From Siccibacter colletis (GTDB lineage: Bacteria > Pseudomonadota > Gammaproteobacteria > Enterobacterales > Enterobacteriaceae), in contig NZ_JMSQ01000039.1 in NCBI RefSeq assembly GCF_000696575.1, positions 25,900 to 89,899 of the forward strand: a stretch of DNA of 64,000 nt. Direction: 5' to 3'. Shown piece by piece: positions 15,801-24,782 of this stretch. The notes under the pieces are model-generated. The model was not told where the DNA came from. It did not search any database and was given only the letters and a program-made list of their open reading frames with translations. Made by a program: the position numbers and the translations under genes. The stretch's first letter is position 1. Every line of letters starts with the position of its first letter.

Positions 15801-16448
15801 ATGCATCCTGATATAAATAACACAACGCTTAATATTGCCATTGATGACCAGGATTGCTTTTTTATTCTGGGCCTCGAAGCCGTGCTTACTGATATATTCA
15901 CTGCTCGTTTTCCGGACCTGACGTTATATTTTCATCGTTTGCAAGACAGTAACGTGAAAGAGATGGATATTATTTTTCTCACGTTACATCCGGGAGATAA
16001 AATTGACTGCATGTGGCCAGCGCTGGCATACCGAAAATTGCGCAGCCTTGTGGTTGGCTTTTGCGAACATTCCCCGACGGAAAGTACGGGCAAGCCCCTG
16101 TTTTGCTTAAATAAGGCACTATGGTTGCACAAGTGCAGCCCCCTCACGCTTGTCGTTCAGAAGCTAATCCTGGCCTGGCGTGATGTCCTGGCTGGCAGTA
16201 GCGATACGGAAATGCGTGACTGTACACGCTGTAGTCGTCTGCGCTTAACCGAGCAGCAGCGTAAAATCGCGTATTATATGATTCGTGACTACAGCAATCA
16301 TGATATTGCCCGTCTGTTAAAAATTAATATCAAGACAGTCAGCGTGCATAAATACTTTTTGATGGAAAAGATGCGCTTGCGCAGTAACCAGCAGTTTATA
16401 AACTTTCTGCGTCGTAAAAATAGTGTGGCGGCGTTAACGCTGGAATAA
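15801..16448 (+). CDS. LuxR-type (FimW/FimZ-like) transcription regulator
   Basis: 215 residues. The C-terminal ~65 residues are a LuxR helix-turn-helix: LTEQQRKIAYYMIRDYSNHDIARLLKINIKTVSVHKYFLMEKM. The N-terminal part resembles a degenerate receiver domain (IAIDDQDCFFILGLEAVL) but lacks the clear phosphate-accepting Asp pattern. Members of this group, such as Salmonella FimW and FimZ, control fimbriae. Its position directly after a pilin gene supports a fimbrial role. AT content is raised compared with the core genes. A terminator separates the two genes, so it has its own promoter. Confidence 0.82.
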   Translation: MHPDINNTTLNIAIDDQDCFFILGLEAVLTDIFTARFPDLTLYFHRLQDSNVKEMDIIFLTLHPGDKIDCMWPALAYRKLRSLVVGFCEHSPTESTGKPLFCLNKALWLHKCSPLTLVVQKLILAWRDVLAGSSDTEMRDCTRCSRLRLTEQQRKIAYYMIRDYSNHDIARLLKINIKTVSVHKYFLMEKMRLRSNQQFINFLRRKNSVAALTLE

Positions 16449-16469
16449 CTGGCGGTAATGCAAAAACAG

Positions 16470-16501
16470 AAAAAAGGCGGTGCGAGGGGCTCGCTCCGCC
16501 T
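16470..16501 (-). terminator. Rho-independent terminator of the YdcZ-family pair
   Basis: Read leftward, AGGCGG-A-GCGAG pairs with CTCGC-A-CCGCCT (one A-A mismatch) and is followed by six Ts, 19 bases past the stop of the gene at 16520. Confidence 0.88.
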
Positions 16502-16519
16502 GGAAGCGGGACGTGAAGC

Positions 16520-16978
16520 TTAAGCGCGTTTGTTTCCCGCCGTGCTACCCGAATAAATAAAGTACAGTGCAATGCCAAGGCAGATCACCGCGCCCAGCCG
16601 CGTCAGCGAGAAGGGGATGGCGTCATTGCCGAGCCAGCCAAAGTTATCGATCAGCATGCTCATCGCCAGCTGGCCGAAAATGACCGCCACCGTGGCCACT
16701 GCGGTGCCGATACGCTGCACGGCCAGCACCATAATTACGATGTAAGGTACACCAAACAGCGCACCGATCAGCTGCCACTTCGGCATGTCCATCAGGGTTA
16801 TCGTCTGTTTCGGCTCAAAGAAGAAGATGAGCAGGGCGGTCACCAGCGCACCCACCGAGAAGGTGAGAAACGCGCTACGGAACACCCCCACTTTGCTGCC
16901 CAGCTGGCCGTTTATCGCCGCCTGAATACTTAACAGCGCACCCCCCGCCACGGCGAGAATAATCATTAACAGGATCAT
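16520..16978 (-). CDS. YdcZ/DUF606-family membrane protein (second of a pair)
   Basis: 152 residues with five hydrophobic helices. The start ILAVAGGALLSIQAAINGQLG and the FGVPYIVIMVLAVQRIGTA segment are typical of the YdcZ (DMT superfamily) half-size proteins. Such proteins are often encoded as adjacent pairs and probably work as heterodimeric exporters; the substrate is unknown. It follows its partner by 9 bases. Confidence 0.85.
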   Translation of the reverse strand: MILLMIILAVAGGALLSIQAAINGQLGSKVGVFRSAFLTFSVGALVTALLIFFFEPKQTITLMDMPKWQLIGALFGVPYIVIMVLAVQRIGTAVATVAVIFGQLAMSMLIDNFGWLGNDAIPFSLTRLGAVICLGIALYFIYSGSTAGNKRA

Positions 16979-16987
16979 GTGGTCTCC

Positions 16988-17437
16988 TTATCCCAGTGCA
17001 ACCAGCGCCAGTGCGGCAATAATGAAAATCAGGGCGTAAATGCGTCTGGCATCGATTCTGCGATGCGGCGTACCGAACAGCCCGAAGTGGTCAATGATCA
17101 GGCTCTTAAATACCTGCCCGGCAAGAATGCCAATCATGGTCATGGCGATACCAATCACCGGCGTGGCGATGGTAAGAATAATCACGTAGCCCGCCCCCAG
17201 CACGCCGCCGCACAGCTGCCAGCCTGGCTGGGCGAAGAAGGACGGCGCGTTGCGCGGGCTGAAAAACAGCATCAGCAGAAACGTCAATGCCGCCCCGACC
17301 CCGAAAATACTCAGGGTGGCCCAGAGATCCCCTACCTGCTGCCCGAGCGGCCCTAACAGCCCGGCTTCAATCGACAACCCCATCCCGCCGGCAATCACCA
17401 GCAATATCAATAACACCTGCATCGTTTTATCACTCAT
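16988..17437 (-). CDS. YdcZ/DUF606-family membrane protein (first of a pair)
   Basis: 149 residues with five hydrophobic helices and the same layout as its downstream partner (VIAGGMGLSIEAGLLGPLGQ at the start, GAGYVIILTIATPVIG mid-protein). The two differ clearly in sequence, as expected for the two halves of a paired DMT transporter. It is divergent from a LysR regulator 87 bases away, which is likely to control it. Confidence 0.85.
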   Translation of the reverse strand: MSDKTMQVLLILLVIAGGMGLSIEAGLLGPLGQQVGDLWATLSIFGVGAALTFLLMLFFSPRNAPSFFAQPGWQLCGGVLGAGYVIILTIATPVIGIAMTMIGILAGQVFKSLIIDHFGLFGTPHRRIDARRIYALIFIIAALALVALG

Positions 17438-17523
17438 TTATCAGAGAGGGGACGCAGCATAGAGCAGGCCGTGATGCAGAAAAACGATATAATTCATGAA
17501 ACACCTTTGCAGGATTTGCATCA

Positions 17524-18462
17524 ATGCCCACCACCGACGCAATTTCGATGCGCGCGCTGCGCTTCTTCCTCGCGGTTTTTGAAACCCAGAGCTTTTCCAT
17601 CGTGGCACGGCGCGAAGGCGTCTCGGCATCAATGATCTCCCGGGTGATTCACCAGCTGGAAGATGCCCTCGGACAGCAGCTGTTCTACCGCAATACCCGG
17701 GCGGTAATCCCGACCGAGGCGGGCAGGGTATTTGTCGATTACGCCCGCGCTATCGCTGAGCGGCTGGGTGAGGCGCGCGAGGAGTTACAGAATCGGGCCA
17801 CCGAGCCGGCCGGGCTGGTACGCATCAACGCCCCGGTATTTTTTGGCCAGCGCCACATTGCACCAGGGTTAACCGGCCTGACGGCGCGCTATCCGCAGCT
17901 TTCCATTGAGCTGTCGCTGACCGATGACTACATCGATCCGCATCGCGATCCGGCGGACGTGGTGTTTCGTATCGGTACCCTGAACGATGCCTCGTGGCAT
18001 GCCCGGGTATTCGGCACCCAGCACTATTATCTGGCCGCCTCGGCAGCCTACCTGGCGCGCCACGGTGCTCCCGACACGCCGGACGCGCTGCATCAGCATA
18101 AATGCCTGATCTATCGCGGCTCGTCCGGGCCAAACCGCTGGCTGTTCCGGCGCGGCGAAGCGGAGTGGGTGCACTATCCGGTGCCGGCGCTGCTGACCTC
18201 CAATAACGCGGACACGCTGCTCACCGCCGCGCTCGACGGCATGGGCGTGGTGCTGTTCCCCGACTGGCTGATTGCCGAACGGCTGGCGAGCGGCGAGCTG
18301 GTGCGCCTGCTGCCGCAGTACGAGGGAGCGATTAACGCCGGGCCGCAGCATATTGCTGCCATTTACCCGCACGCCCGCCATCCGCCGCTCAACGTCAGGG
18401 CGGTGATTGATTACTATCGGGAAGCATTCGGGACGCCGCTCTACTGGCAGCATCCGCAGTAG
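17524..18462 (+). CDS. LysR-family transcription regulator
   Basis: 312 residues. The N-terminal winged helix-turn-helix runs LRFFLAVFETQSFSIVARREGVSASMISRVIHQLEDALGQQLFYR, followed by the family RNTRAVIPTEAG wing. The rest is the periplasmic-binding-like effector domain. It resembles the CrgA/DsdC-type subgroup with a PAGLVRINAPVFFG linker. It is divergent from the YdcZ pair, the usual arrangement for a regulator and its target. Its stop is one base from the convergent ybdJ stop. The effector is unknown. Confidence 0.9.
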   Translation: MPTTDAISMRALRFFLAVFETQSFSIVARREGVSASMISRVIHQLEDALGQQLFYRNTRAVIPTEAGRVFVDYARAIAERLGEAREELQNRATEPAGLVRINAPVFFGQRHIAPGLTGLTARYPQLSIELSLTDDYIDPHRDPADVVFRIGTLNDASWHARVFGTQHYYLAASAAYLARHGAPDTPDALHQHKCLIYRGSSGPNRWLFRRGEAEWVHYPVPALLTSNNADTLLTAALDGMGVVLFPDWLIAERLASGELVRLLPQYEGAINAGPQHIAAIYPHARHPPLNVRAVIDYYREAFGTPLYWQHPQ

Positions 18463-18463
18463 A

Positions 18464-18718
18464 TCAGTCGTGACGATCGAGGGAGAACCAGCGTTTCCAT
18501 GCAAAGCGGATCAGGGCGTACTCAATCACGCCCAGCAGCAGGAACCACAGGCAGAACAGGATGGTGTAAAGCTGATTGAGATCCATCAGGTGGAAACGCG
18601 TCACCAGCCGCTGGGCCAGCTCCAGGCCGAGGGAGGGCGCGGGCAGCAGCAGACAGGAGAAAAAGGCCAGCAGCAGGATGCCGCCAGCGCTCATCAGGGA
18701 TTCAAGTGGATGTTTCAT
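18464..18718 (-). CDS. ybdJ: YbdJ, small inner-membrane protein
   Basis: 84 residues from MKHPLESL, matching the start of E. coli YbdJ; the longer frame to 18772 adds residues not found in the family. Two hydrophobic helices (GGILLLAFFSCLLLPAP and LYTILFCLWFLLLGVIEYALI) end in a basic tail. Function is unknown. As in E. coli it lies downstream of ybdK on the same strand, 82 bases apart, next to the enterobactin locus. Confidence 0.92.
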   Translation of the reverse strand: MKHPLESLMSAGGILLLAFFSCLLLPAPSLGLELAQRLVTRFHLMDLNQLYTILFCLWFLLLGVIEYALIRFAWKRWFSLDRHD

Positions 18719-18800
18719 CGCGGGCTCGCCGTAAAAAAGGGGCATTGTCCGGGATTGGGCCGGGGAGTGCAACCGCCCGCCGCCGGGCGGGCGCGGGGGC

Positions 18801-19922
18801 TTACATCGGCGCGGCCCAGATTTCGCAGTGGCGACGCACCAGTTCGGTCAGCGAGCCGCCGTCGGCGATGAAATGGCGCATACGCTGGGCCTGGTTTTCG
18901 CCGCGCTGGAGCCAGAGATGGATCTCCTCCAGCGCGCTACCGCCCTTGAGCTTGTCAGCGTAGGGCTGAATGCGGTCGAGCAGCTTTTCTATATCCGCCG
19001 CAATGGTGGTCTGCTTGCCGCTGTGCACATCGGTCAGCACGCCGTCCAGCCCGAAGCGGCAGGCCTGGAAGCGGTTAAAGCGATAGAGCAGGTAGTCGCG
19101 CTCCTGATGCTGGAACGGACGCTCCGCCAGCAGCCAGTGAGCGATGGCCTGAATAAAGCCAGCGATGTTCACCGCATGACCGAGGGTGAGCGGCGTATCC
19201 ATCACCCGCACCTCCACCGTACCGAAGCCCGGGCTGGGGCGAATATCCCAGTGCAGATCTTTGATGGACGTAATCATGCTGGTGCTGGCGAGGCGGCGAT
19301 ACAGCCCTTCAAACTCCTGCCAGTTCTGGGTCCAGGGCGCGTGGCCGTTATCCGGGAAGGCCGAGAAAATATTGAGTCGCGACGAGGCGAAGCTGGTATC
19401 GGACCCCTGCATATAGGGCGACGAGGCGGAGAGGGCGATAAAGTGCGGCACATAGCGCGACAGGCCGTGCAGAAGGTAAATTGCGTCATCCCCACTGCTG
19501 CATCCCACATGGACATGCTGCCCGAAGACCGTGGCCTGCTTCACCAGATAACCAAACAGCTCCAGCGTATGGGCGTAGCGCTCATTGCTGCACACTTCCT
19601 GGCGCTGCCATTTCTGGAACGGGTGGGTGCCGCCGCCGCAGATTTGCAGATGGTGTTTACTGGCGGCCATCAGGGTCGCCTGCTGCAGCGTGGCAAACTC
19701 ATGCGCTACCTGATTGATGTCTTTGCACACGCCGGTAGCGATCTCCAGCATGCTCTCGGTAATGTCGTGCTTCACTTCACCCGCTTTCAGCACGCCCTGC
19801 ACTTCATCGATAAGCGTAGAGGAGTCCTGGCTCAGGTCGAATACCGGCGGATTGATCACCTGCAGCTCAAGTTCAACGCCGAGGGTGAAGGGGTCGGAGA
19901 GATGGAATGGAGTTAACGACAT
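18801..19922 (-). CDS. ybdK: Carboxylate-amine ligase YbdK (GCS2 family)
   Basis: 373 residues, family length. It opens with [12 protein letters not shown], the ATP/metal-binding strand of the glutamate-cysteine ligase 2 fold, and includes [11 protein letters not shown] and [17 protein letters not shown]. coli YbdK has weak gamma-glutamylcysteine synthetase activity and its natural substrate is not known. It belongs to the conserved ybdJ-ybdK block beside entD. The ATG at 19922 is the family start. Confidence 0.95.
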   Translation of the reverse strand: MSLTPFHLSDPFTLGVELELQVINPPVFDLSQDSSTLIDEVQGVLKAGEVKHDITESMLEIATGVCKDINQVAHEFATLQQATLMAASKHHLQICGGGTHPFQKWQRQEVCSNERYAHTLELFGYLVKQATVFGQHVHVGCSSGDDAIYLLHGLSRYVPHFIALSASSPYMQGSDTSFASSRLNIFSAFPDNGHAPWTQNWQEFEGLYRRLASTSMITSIKDLHWDIRPSPGFGTVEVRVMDTPLTLGHAVNIAGFIQAIAHWLLAERPFQHQERDYLLYRFNRFQACRFGLDGVLTDVHSGKQTTIAADIEKLLDRIQPYADKLKGGSALEEIHLWLQRGENQAQRMRHFIADGGSLTELVRRHCEIWAAPM

Positions 19923-20054
19923 AATTAGCTCACTGCGATAAAGAGGTGTCAGTAAGTATAGCGGCGGCCTCTGCGGGCGTTTTGATATTGCCGGAAATGC
20001 GATCGCCGCACTTGGTAAACGTTTGCCTGATGGTTTTTTGCCCAGGCGCTGGTT

Positions 20055-20720
20055 TTACCCGCGCACCAGCGTAACGAGGTGTGCCTCGCTGCATAAGGCA
20101 TGAGCCTCAAAACATGCCCCGGCAGGAAAAGGACCCACGGGATAGTTCAGGCGCAGTGAAAAACGTTCGGCATTGAGCGCCACAACGCTTGCCGCGTCAA
20201 AGCCAAACCAGTCACCCGCCTGCGGAAACAGCGCTTTAAACAGGCTCTCCTTGGCGGAAAAAATCAGCGTTACCGCCAGCGCAAAGGGCAGGCCGCTGGC
20301 CCGCAGCGTCGCGTGTTCGTCCGGGTTGAGCGCCTCGTCAACGATCTCCTGCGCGCTGGCCGCATCGAGCAGGGCTTCGCCGTCAATACCGACGAGGCTG
20401 AGCGAGGCGCGCTGTCGGGCCGCAACCGCCAGCGCCGTGCGCTGAAAATGGCTGATGCTGCCGATAAATCCGGCGGGCCACAGCGGCTCCCGGTGCGCAC
20501 CGATGCCGGGTATCACGGCCTGTGCACCCGCGTCGCGCAGGGCGATGGCGGCAGCAAGGCGACCGGCAAGGTGTTCAGCCTGGCGTGTCGGCACGGCGTG
20601 GTTGAGCAGTGCGGCATGGGGAAGCGCCAGCAGATCGGCGGGAGAAACGCTGTGCGGCTGAAAATCGAGGCGCTGTACCCTCAGGCCGGCAAGCTGAAAT
20701 GTGGTGTGCGTGGTGTGCAT
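20055..20720 (-). CDS. entD: Enterobactin phosphopantetheinyl transferase EntD
   Basis: 221 residues. It transfers the 4'-phosphopantetheine arm of CoA to the carrier domains of EntB and EntF. The Sfp-type motifs are visible: GSISHFQRTALAVA, LVGIDGEALLD (Mg-binding Asp) and FSAKESLFKALFPQ. In E. coli it is membrane associated. It lies just behind fepA on the same strand, and its only good ribosome-binding sequence (GGGGAGG) lies inside the fepA terminator hairpin. Confidence 0.96.
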   Translation of the reverse strand: MHTTHTTFQLAGLRVQRLDFQPHSVSPADLLALPHAALLNHAVPTRQAEHLAGRLAAAIALRDAGAQAVIPGIGAHREPLWPAGFIGSISHFQRTALAVAARQRASLSLVGIDGEALLDAASAQEIVDEALNPDEHATLRASGLPFALAVTLIFSAKESLFKALFPQAGDWFGFDAASVVALNAERFSLRLNYPVGPFPAGACFEAHALCSEAHLVTLVRG

Positions 20721-20725
20721 AAATG

Positions 20726-20749
20726 AAAAACCCTCCCCGGGGGGAGGGT
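20726..20749 (-). terminator. fepA terminator overlapping the entD ribosome-binding site
   Basis: Read leftward, ACCCTCCCC pairs with GGGGAGGGT around two bases and is followed by TTTTT. It lies 7 bases after the fepA stop and ends about 10 bases before the entD ATG. The second arm contains GGGGAGG, the entD Shine-Dalgarno. Confidence 0.85.
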
Positions 20750-20756
20750 GAGACTA

Positions 20757-23024
20757 TCAGAACTGGGTGTTGATGCCCATATACCAGGTGCGGCCCGACT
20801 CGTTGTAGGTCGCGGCACCCGCGCCGTACATGTACGCGCCGGTGGTGGCATTCCCGGTGGTCTGGGCGTTGCCTTCGCGCCAGTGGCGCTTATCGAACAG
20901 GTTATCCACCCCGCCGGTCAGGCTGACGTTTTTGGTGACGTCCCAGGTCGCACTCAGGCCGACAATGCTGTACGGGCTGACTTCGTTGGTTTCTGACCCG
21001 GTGGTGCGTTCACCCTTGTAGTTGTACTTCTTCGGCTGCTGTTTGCCGTACCAGGTAAAGGTGGACTGCAGCGCCACGTCCTGACGCACCTGCCAGCTCA
21101 GGGTCGAGTTCAGCGTGTACTCCGGGATGATCGACAGGCGGTCGCCGGTGGTCTTGTTTTTGCTCTGCAGCATGTACGTCAGGTTGTTGGTCCAGGTGAC
21201 GGTATCGCTCACCGGCACGTTCAGGGTGCCTTCCAGACCTTCCACCACCGCTTTCGGAACGTTTTCCCACTGGTAGATATCGGTTTTCAGCCTGCTGGTG
21301 CCGGTCTGGTAAAGCGGAGAGTAACCGGACTCAATCTTGTTGCGATAGTCGTTGCGGAACCAGGTAACCCCTGCCAGCCAGCCGTCGCGTTTGAACTCGA
21401 GGCCAATCTCTTTGTTGATGCTGGTCTCCGCATCCAGATCCTCATTACCGAGCATGTAGCAGCCGACGTTGCTGGCGCTGGCGTAGCAGCCCTGACCGCG
21501 GCTGTAGAGGATGTAGTTCGGGTTGATCTGATAGAGGCTCGGCGCTTTATAGGCGCGGGCGATACCCATTTTCAGGGTGAAGTCATCGCCTAATCCCTGA
21601 GACAGGTTCAGCGACGGGCTCCAGTTGTCGCCGACCACGCTGTGGTGATCGAAACGCAGCGCCGGGGTTAGCATGGTGCTGTCGGTCAGCTCCATATTGT
21701 CTTCCGCGAACAGCGAGAAGATTTCAGCTTGCGAATAGGGGCTGCGCTCATCGCTGACGCCCGGCAGCGCGCCACCCTGCAGCGCCTGTCCGTTTGAGGA
21801 CATGTCTTTCAGGCGCTGCTGGTTCCACTCGGCGCCCAGTGTCAGGTTCTGGTTAACCAGCATGTCGAACGGCAGGTTAATTTCGCTGTGCAGCATCACA
21901 TCCGACAGGTTGGTGTCGGTGAACTTATCGCTGTTGAACAACCCTTCCAGGCCGCCCGCCAGGCCTTCACCAAGACGTGAGTTGCGGGTGTGTTCGTACT
22001 GCGCCCAGTTGCTGGTGGTGATGCCGTTATCCCAGCCGCCGTTCCAGGTCAGGGCCCAGGTCTGGCGATAGAGACGGTTGGTCTCTTTGCCGTAGTACTT
22101 GTCCACCAGGCCGTTGGTGCTGTTGTCGTTGTTGGTGTTCTGGGTGTCGCCCGCGTAGAGGTTACCCTGGCGGCTGTAGCCCGCTTCAAACTCCAGCGAC
22201 TGCATCGGCGCGAAGTCCCAGCGCAGCTGGCCGTTGATGTTTTTGTTGATCACGCCTTCGCGCCCGGCGGGCATGGTATCGGCGTAGGAGCCGGTGCGCA
22301 GCGATTCGTGACCTTCGTTGATGTTGCGCGCGTCGGCCTGGGTTTTATCCAGGTTACCGAACAGGCGGAAGCTGAAGTCGCCGCCCAGCGGGCCGGTGAG
22401 GCTGAAGTTGGTGCGTTTGGTGGCGCCTTCCGCTTTATGCTCCGGGGCGTTGAAGTAGCTGTTCCACGAGCCGTGCCACTCGCCAGTGCTTTTTTTGGTG
22501 ATGATGTTCACCACGCCGCCCGCCGCGCCGTTACCGTAGCGTGCTGCCGCCGGGCCGCGCAGGACTTCAATACGCTCGATCATCTCCGGCGGCACCCAGT
22601 TGGTGTCACCGCGGGTGTCGCGCTCGCCGCGCCAGCCCAGACGCACCGAGTTGCGGCTGGTGACCGGTTTGCCGTCCACCAGAATCAGGGTGTTTTCCGG
22701 CCCCATACCGCGAATATCAATCTGGCGATTGTTGCCGCGCTGGCCGCTGCTGGAGTTGCCGGTCAGGTTGACGCCCGGCATGGTGCGGATGATCTCCGAC
22801 ACGTCGCGCGCCGGCATGTTTTTACGAATTTCATCGGCGGTAATGGTGGATACCCCCGGTGCCTGCAGGTTCTGCTCGGCGGCGGTCACCACAATGGTGT
22901 CGTCCGCTGCCGTCTCTTTGCCATCATTAACCGCTGCGGTTTCTGCCGCAAACGCTGGCGCGGCTGCGCCGATAATCCCCAGATGCACCATCATTGCCAG
23001 GGAGTAAGTGAGCTTTTTATTCAT
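20757..23024 (-). CDS. fepA: Ferric enterobactin outer-membrane receptor FepA
   Basis: 755 residues from MNKKLTYSLAMM; this ATG gives a clean signal peptide ending AAPAFA|AET. A TonB box (DDTIVVTAA) follows, then the plug domain (NMPARDVSEIIRTMPGVNL, RGMGPENTLILVDG) and a 22-strand barrel ending in ...YMGINTQF. It binds ferric enterobactin at the cell surface and passes it inward using TonB energy. It is divergent from fes across a Fur-controlled region, as in E. coli, and is terminated just before entD. Confidence 0.97.
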   Translation of the reverse strand: MNKKLTYSLAMMVHLGIIGAAAPAFAAETAAVNDGKETAADDTIVVTAAEQNLQAPGVSTITADEIRKNMPARDVSEIIRTMPGVNLTGNSSSGQRGNNRQIDIRGMGPENTLILVDGKPVTSRNSVRLGWRGERDTRGDTNWVPPEMIERIEVLRGPAAARYGNGAAGGVVNIITKKSTGEWHGSWNSYFNAPEHKAEGATKRTNFSLTGPLGGDFSFRLFGNLDKTQADARNINEGHESLRTGSYADTMPAGREGVINKNINGQLRWDFAPMQSLEFEAGYSRQGNLYAGDTQNTNNDNSTNGLVDKYYGKETNRLYRQTWALTWNGGWDNGITTSNWAQYEHTRNSRLGEGLAGGLEGLFNSDKFTDTNLSDVMLHSEINLPFDMLVNQNLTLGAEWNQQRLKDMSSNGQALQGGALPGVSDERSPYSQAEIFSLFAEDNMELTDSTMLTPALRFDHHSVVGDNWSPSLNLSQGLGDDFTLKMGIARAYKAPSLYQINPNYILYSRGQGCYASASNVGCYMLGNEDLDAETSINKEIGLEFKRDGWLAGVTWFRNDYRNKIESGYSPLYQTGTSRLKTDIYQWENVPKAVVEGLEGTLNVPVSDTVTWTNNLTYMLQSKNKTTGDRLSIIPEYTLNSTLSWQVRQDVALQSTFTWYGKQQPKKYNYKGERTTGSETNEVSPYSIVGLSATWDVTKNVSLTGGVDNLFDKRHWREGNAQTTGNATTGAYMYGAGAATYNESGRTWYMGINTQF

Positions 23025-23217
23025 TGTAATATCCTGCTTTTCCCGCCGCTTATCCCGTTGCAATCCTGCCCCAGAGGGAGGAAAAGCGGCATGCCAGTCC
23101 GCCATTTCAGTGCCGGTATGCGCGCGAAAAGAGGACGGCGACCGCAGCGACCAAAAGGAGGGTGAGTGAACACATACGTGTTGCGCTTCCCACAGCGCGC
23201 CAATACGCTATTGCAAA

Positions 23218-23247
23218 TACGAATAATTATCAATAATATTATCGACG
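23218..23247. promoter_or_regulatory. Fur box region between fepA and fes
   Basis: The sequence around 23221-23244 (GAATAATTATCAATAATATTATC) consists of overlapping Fur half-sites. It lies in the divergent fepA/fes promoter region, which is Fur-repressed in E. coli. The rest of the 277-base gap shows no gene. Confidence 0.8.
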
Positions 23248-23301
23248 TTTTCCGAACGGAAACGCATTTTTACACGTAAAACATGGGGTTAAAGAGCTGC
23301 G

Positions 23302-24531
23302 ATGGAGCTGACAACGGGAAGTGAAGCCTGGTGGCAGGCGCGACAGGCAGAGGGCGGCCCGACCGTCATTCCGCGCGACGACGGCACATGCCACATCACC
23401 ATCTGGTGGCGCGACCCGCAGGGCAGCGACGTGGATTCACCCATTCAGCGCGTCTGGATCTACATCACCGGCGTCACCGATCACCACAACCGCTCGACCC
23501 CACAGTCACTCCACCGCCTGCCGGGCACCGACGTCTGGTGCTGGCAGACGGTACTGCCTTCCACCTGGCGCGGCAGTTACTGCCTGGCTCCCAGCATTCG
23601 CATTGATGATTTCCCGCCCTCGGTGTTCAGCCCCGACGGGCCGGATCGCGCCGGGCTGCGCACCGGCTGGCGCACGCTGCTGCCGCAGGCCATTGCCGAC
23701 CCGCTCAACCCGCACAGCTGGAGAGGCGGACGCGGTCACGCCGTCTCGGCACTCCACCTGCCCGACGCGCCGCCGCAGCCGGGGTGGGACGCCCGCGATG
23801 AGCCGGTTATTCCGCCGCAGTGCATCACCTGGCACAGCGCGGTGCTGGGTAACAAGCGCCGGGTCTGGATCTATACCACCGGCGACGCGCAGCCCGACAC
23901 GCGCCCGCTGGCGCTGCTGCTCGACGGACAGTTCTGGGCGGAAAGCATGCCGGTGTGGCCAGCGCTGGCGAAGCTCACCCGGGAAGGAAAACTACCGCCC
24001 GCCGTCTATGTGCTGGTGGACGCCATCGACACCGTGCACCGCAGCCATGAGCTGCCCTGCAATGCCGCGTTCTGGCAGGCGATTATTGAAGAACTGCTGC
24101 CCCAGGTGCGGCGCTTTGCCCGCTGGCGGGACGATCCGGCAACTACCGTGGTCGCCGGCCAGAGCTTTGGCGGCCTGGCCTCGTTGTATGCCGCGCTGCA
24201 CTATCCCGAACGCTTCGGCTGCGTGCTCAGCCAGTCTGGCTCTTTTTGGTGGCCGGACCGCCAGCACGGCGATCAGGGCGGCGTACTGGTGCAGCAGTTG
24301 CGCAGCGGCGAACTGGCCTGGCCCGCGCCGCGCCTGTGGCTGGAGGCTGGGGTGCGCGAGCCGCTGATCCACGCCGCCAATACCCAGCTTTATTCTCTCT
24401 TACAGCAGACACAGCAGCCGGTTTTCTGGCGTCAGGTTGACGGCGGGCACGATGCGCTGTGCTGGCGTGGCGGTCTCACCGAGGGGCTGATAACCCTCTG
24501 GAGTCCGCTCACCGCGCCGCACGGCGCGTAA
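23302..24531 (+). CDS. fes: Enterochelin esterase Fes
   Basis: 409 residues, cytoplasmic. An N-terminal beta-sandwich domain (residues ~1-190) is followed by an alpha/beta hydrolase with the nucleophile in AGQSFGGLA (Ser288) and the catalytic His in DGGHDALCW (His383). It hydrolyses the trilactone of ferric enterobactin after import, releasing iron. It is the first gene of the fes-ybdZ-entF unit, with 17 bases to ybdZ, and is read from the Fur-controlled divergent promoter. Confidence 0.96.
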   Translation: MELTTGSEAWWQARQAEGGPTVIPRDDGTCHITIWWRDPQGSDVDSPIQRVWIYITGVTDHHNRSTPQSLHRLPGTDVWCWQTVLPSTWRGSYCLAPSIRIDDFPPSVFSPDGPDRAGLRTGWRTLLPQAIADPLNPHSWRGGRGHAVSALHLPDAPPQPGWDARDEPVIPPQCITWHSAVLGNKRRVWIYTTGDAQPDTRPLALLLDGQFWAESMPVWPALAKLTREGKLPPAVYVLVDAIDTVHRSHELPCNAAFWQAIIEELLPQVRRFARWRDDPATTVVAGQSFGGLASLYAALHYPERFGCVLSQSGSFWWPDRQHGDQGGVLVQQLRSGELAWPAPRLWLEAGVREPLIHAANTQLYSLLQQTQQPVFWRQVDGGHDALCWRGGLTEGLITLWSPLTAPHGA

Positions 24532-24548
24532 TTCGACAGGAGTTTGGC

Positions 24549-24782
24549 ATGGAACAGAGTAACCCTTTCGACGATACCCACGGGCGCTTCGCGGTGCTGG
24601 TCAATGCGCAGCAGCAGTACAGCCTGTGGCCGCAGCACTGCGCGCTGCCCGCAGGCTGGCAGGTGGTGTGCGAGCCACAGTCGCAGGAGGCATGCTACCG
24701 CTGGCTGGAACAGCACCGGGCGAACCTGCATCCGGGCAACTTTGTGAAAAACCAACAGCAAAAGGGTATCGGCGGTGAGTGA
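24549..24782 (+). CDS. ybdZ: MbtH-like protein YbdZ
   Basis: 77 residues. The MbtH signature is present: NPFDD at the start, YSLWPQHCALPAGW with the conserved Trp, and an acidic-Trp EACYRWLEQH region. MbtH proteins bind and activate the adenylation domain of their NRPS, here EntF. The last 8 bases overlap the entF start, so the two are translationally coupled, fitting the 1:1 partnership. Confidence 0.95.
   Translation: MEQSNPFDDTHGRFAVLVNAQQQYSLWPQHCALPAGWQVVCEPQSQEACYRWLEQHRANLHPGNFVKNQQQKGIGGE

Noticed and set aside
21990..23165. 391-codon frame on the + strand
   Set aside because: Antisense to fepA over most of its length and without domain signatures.
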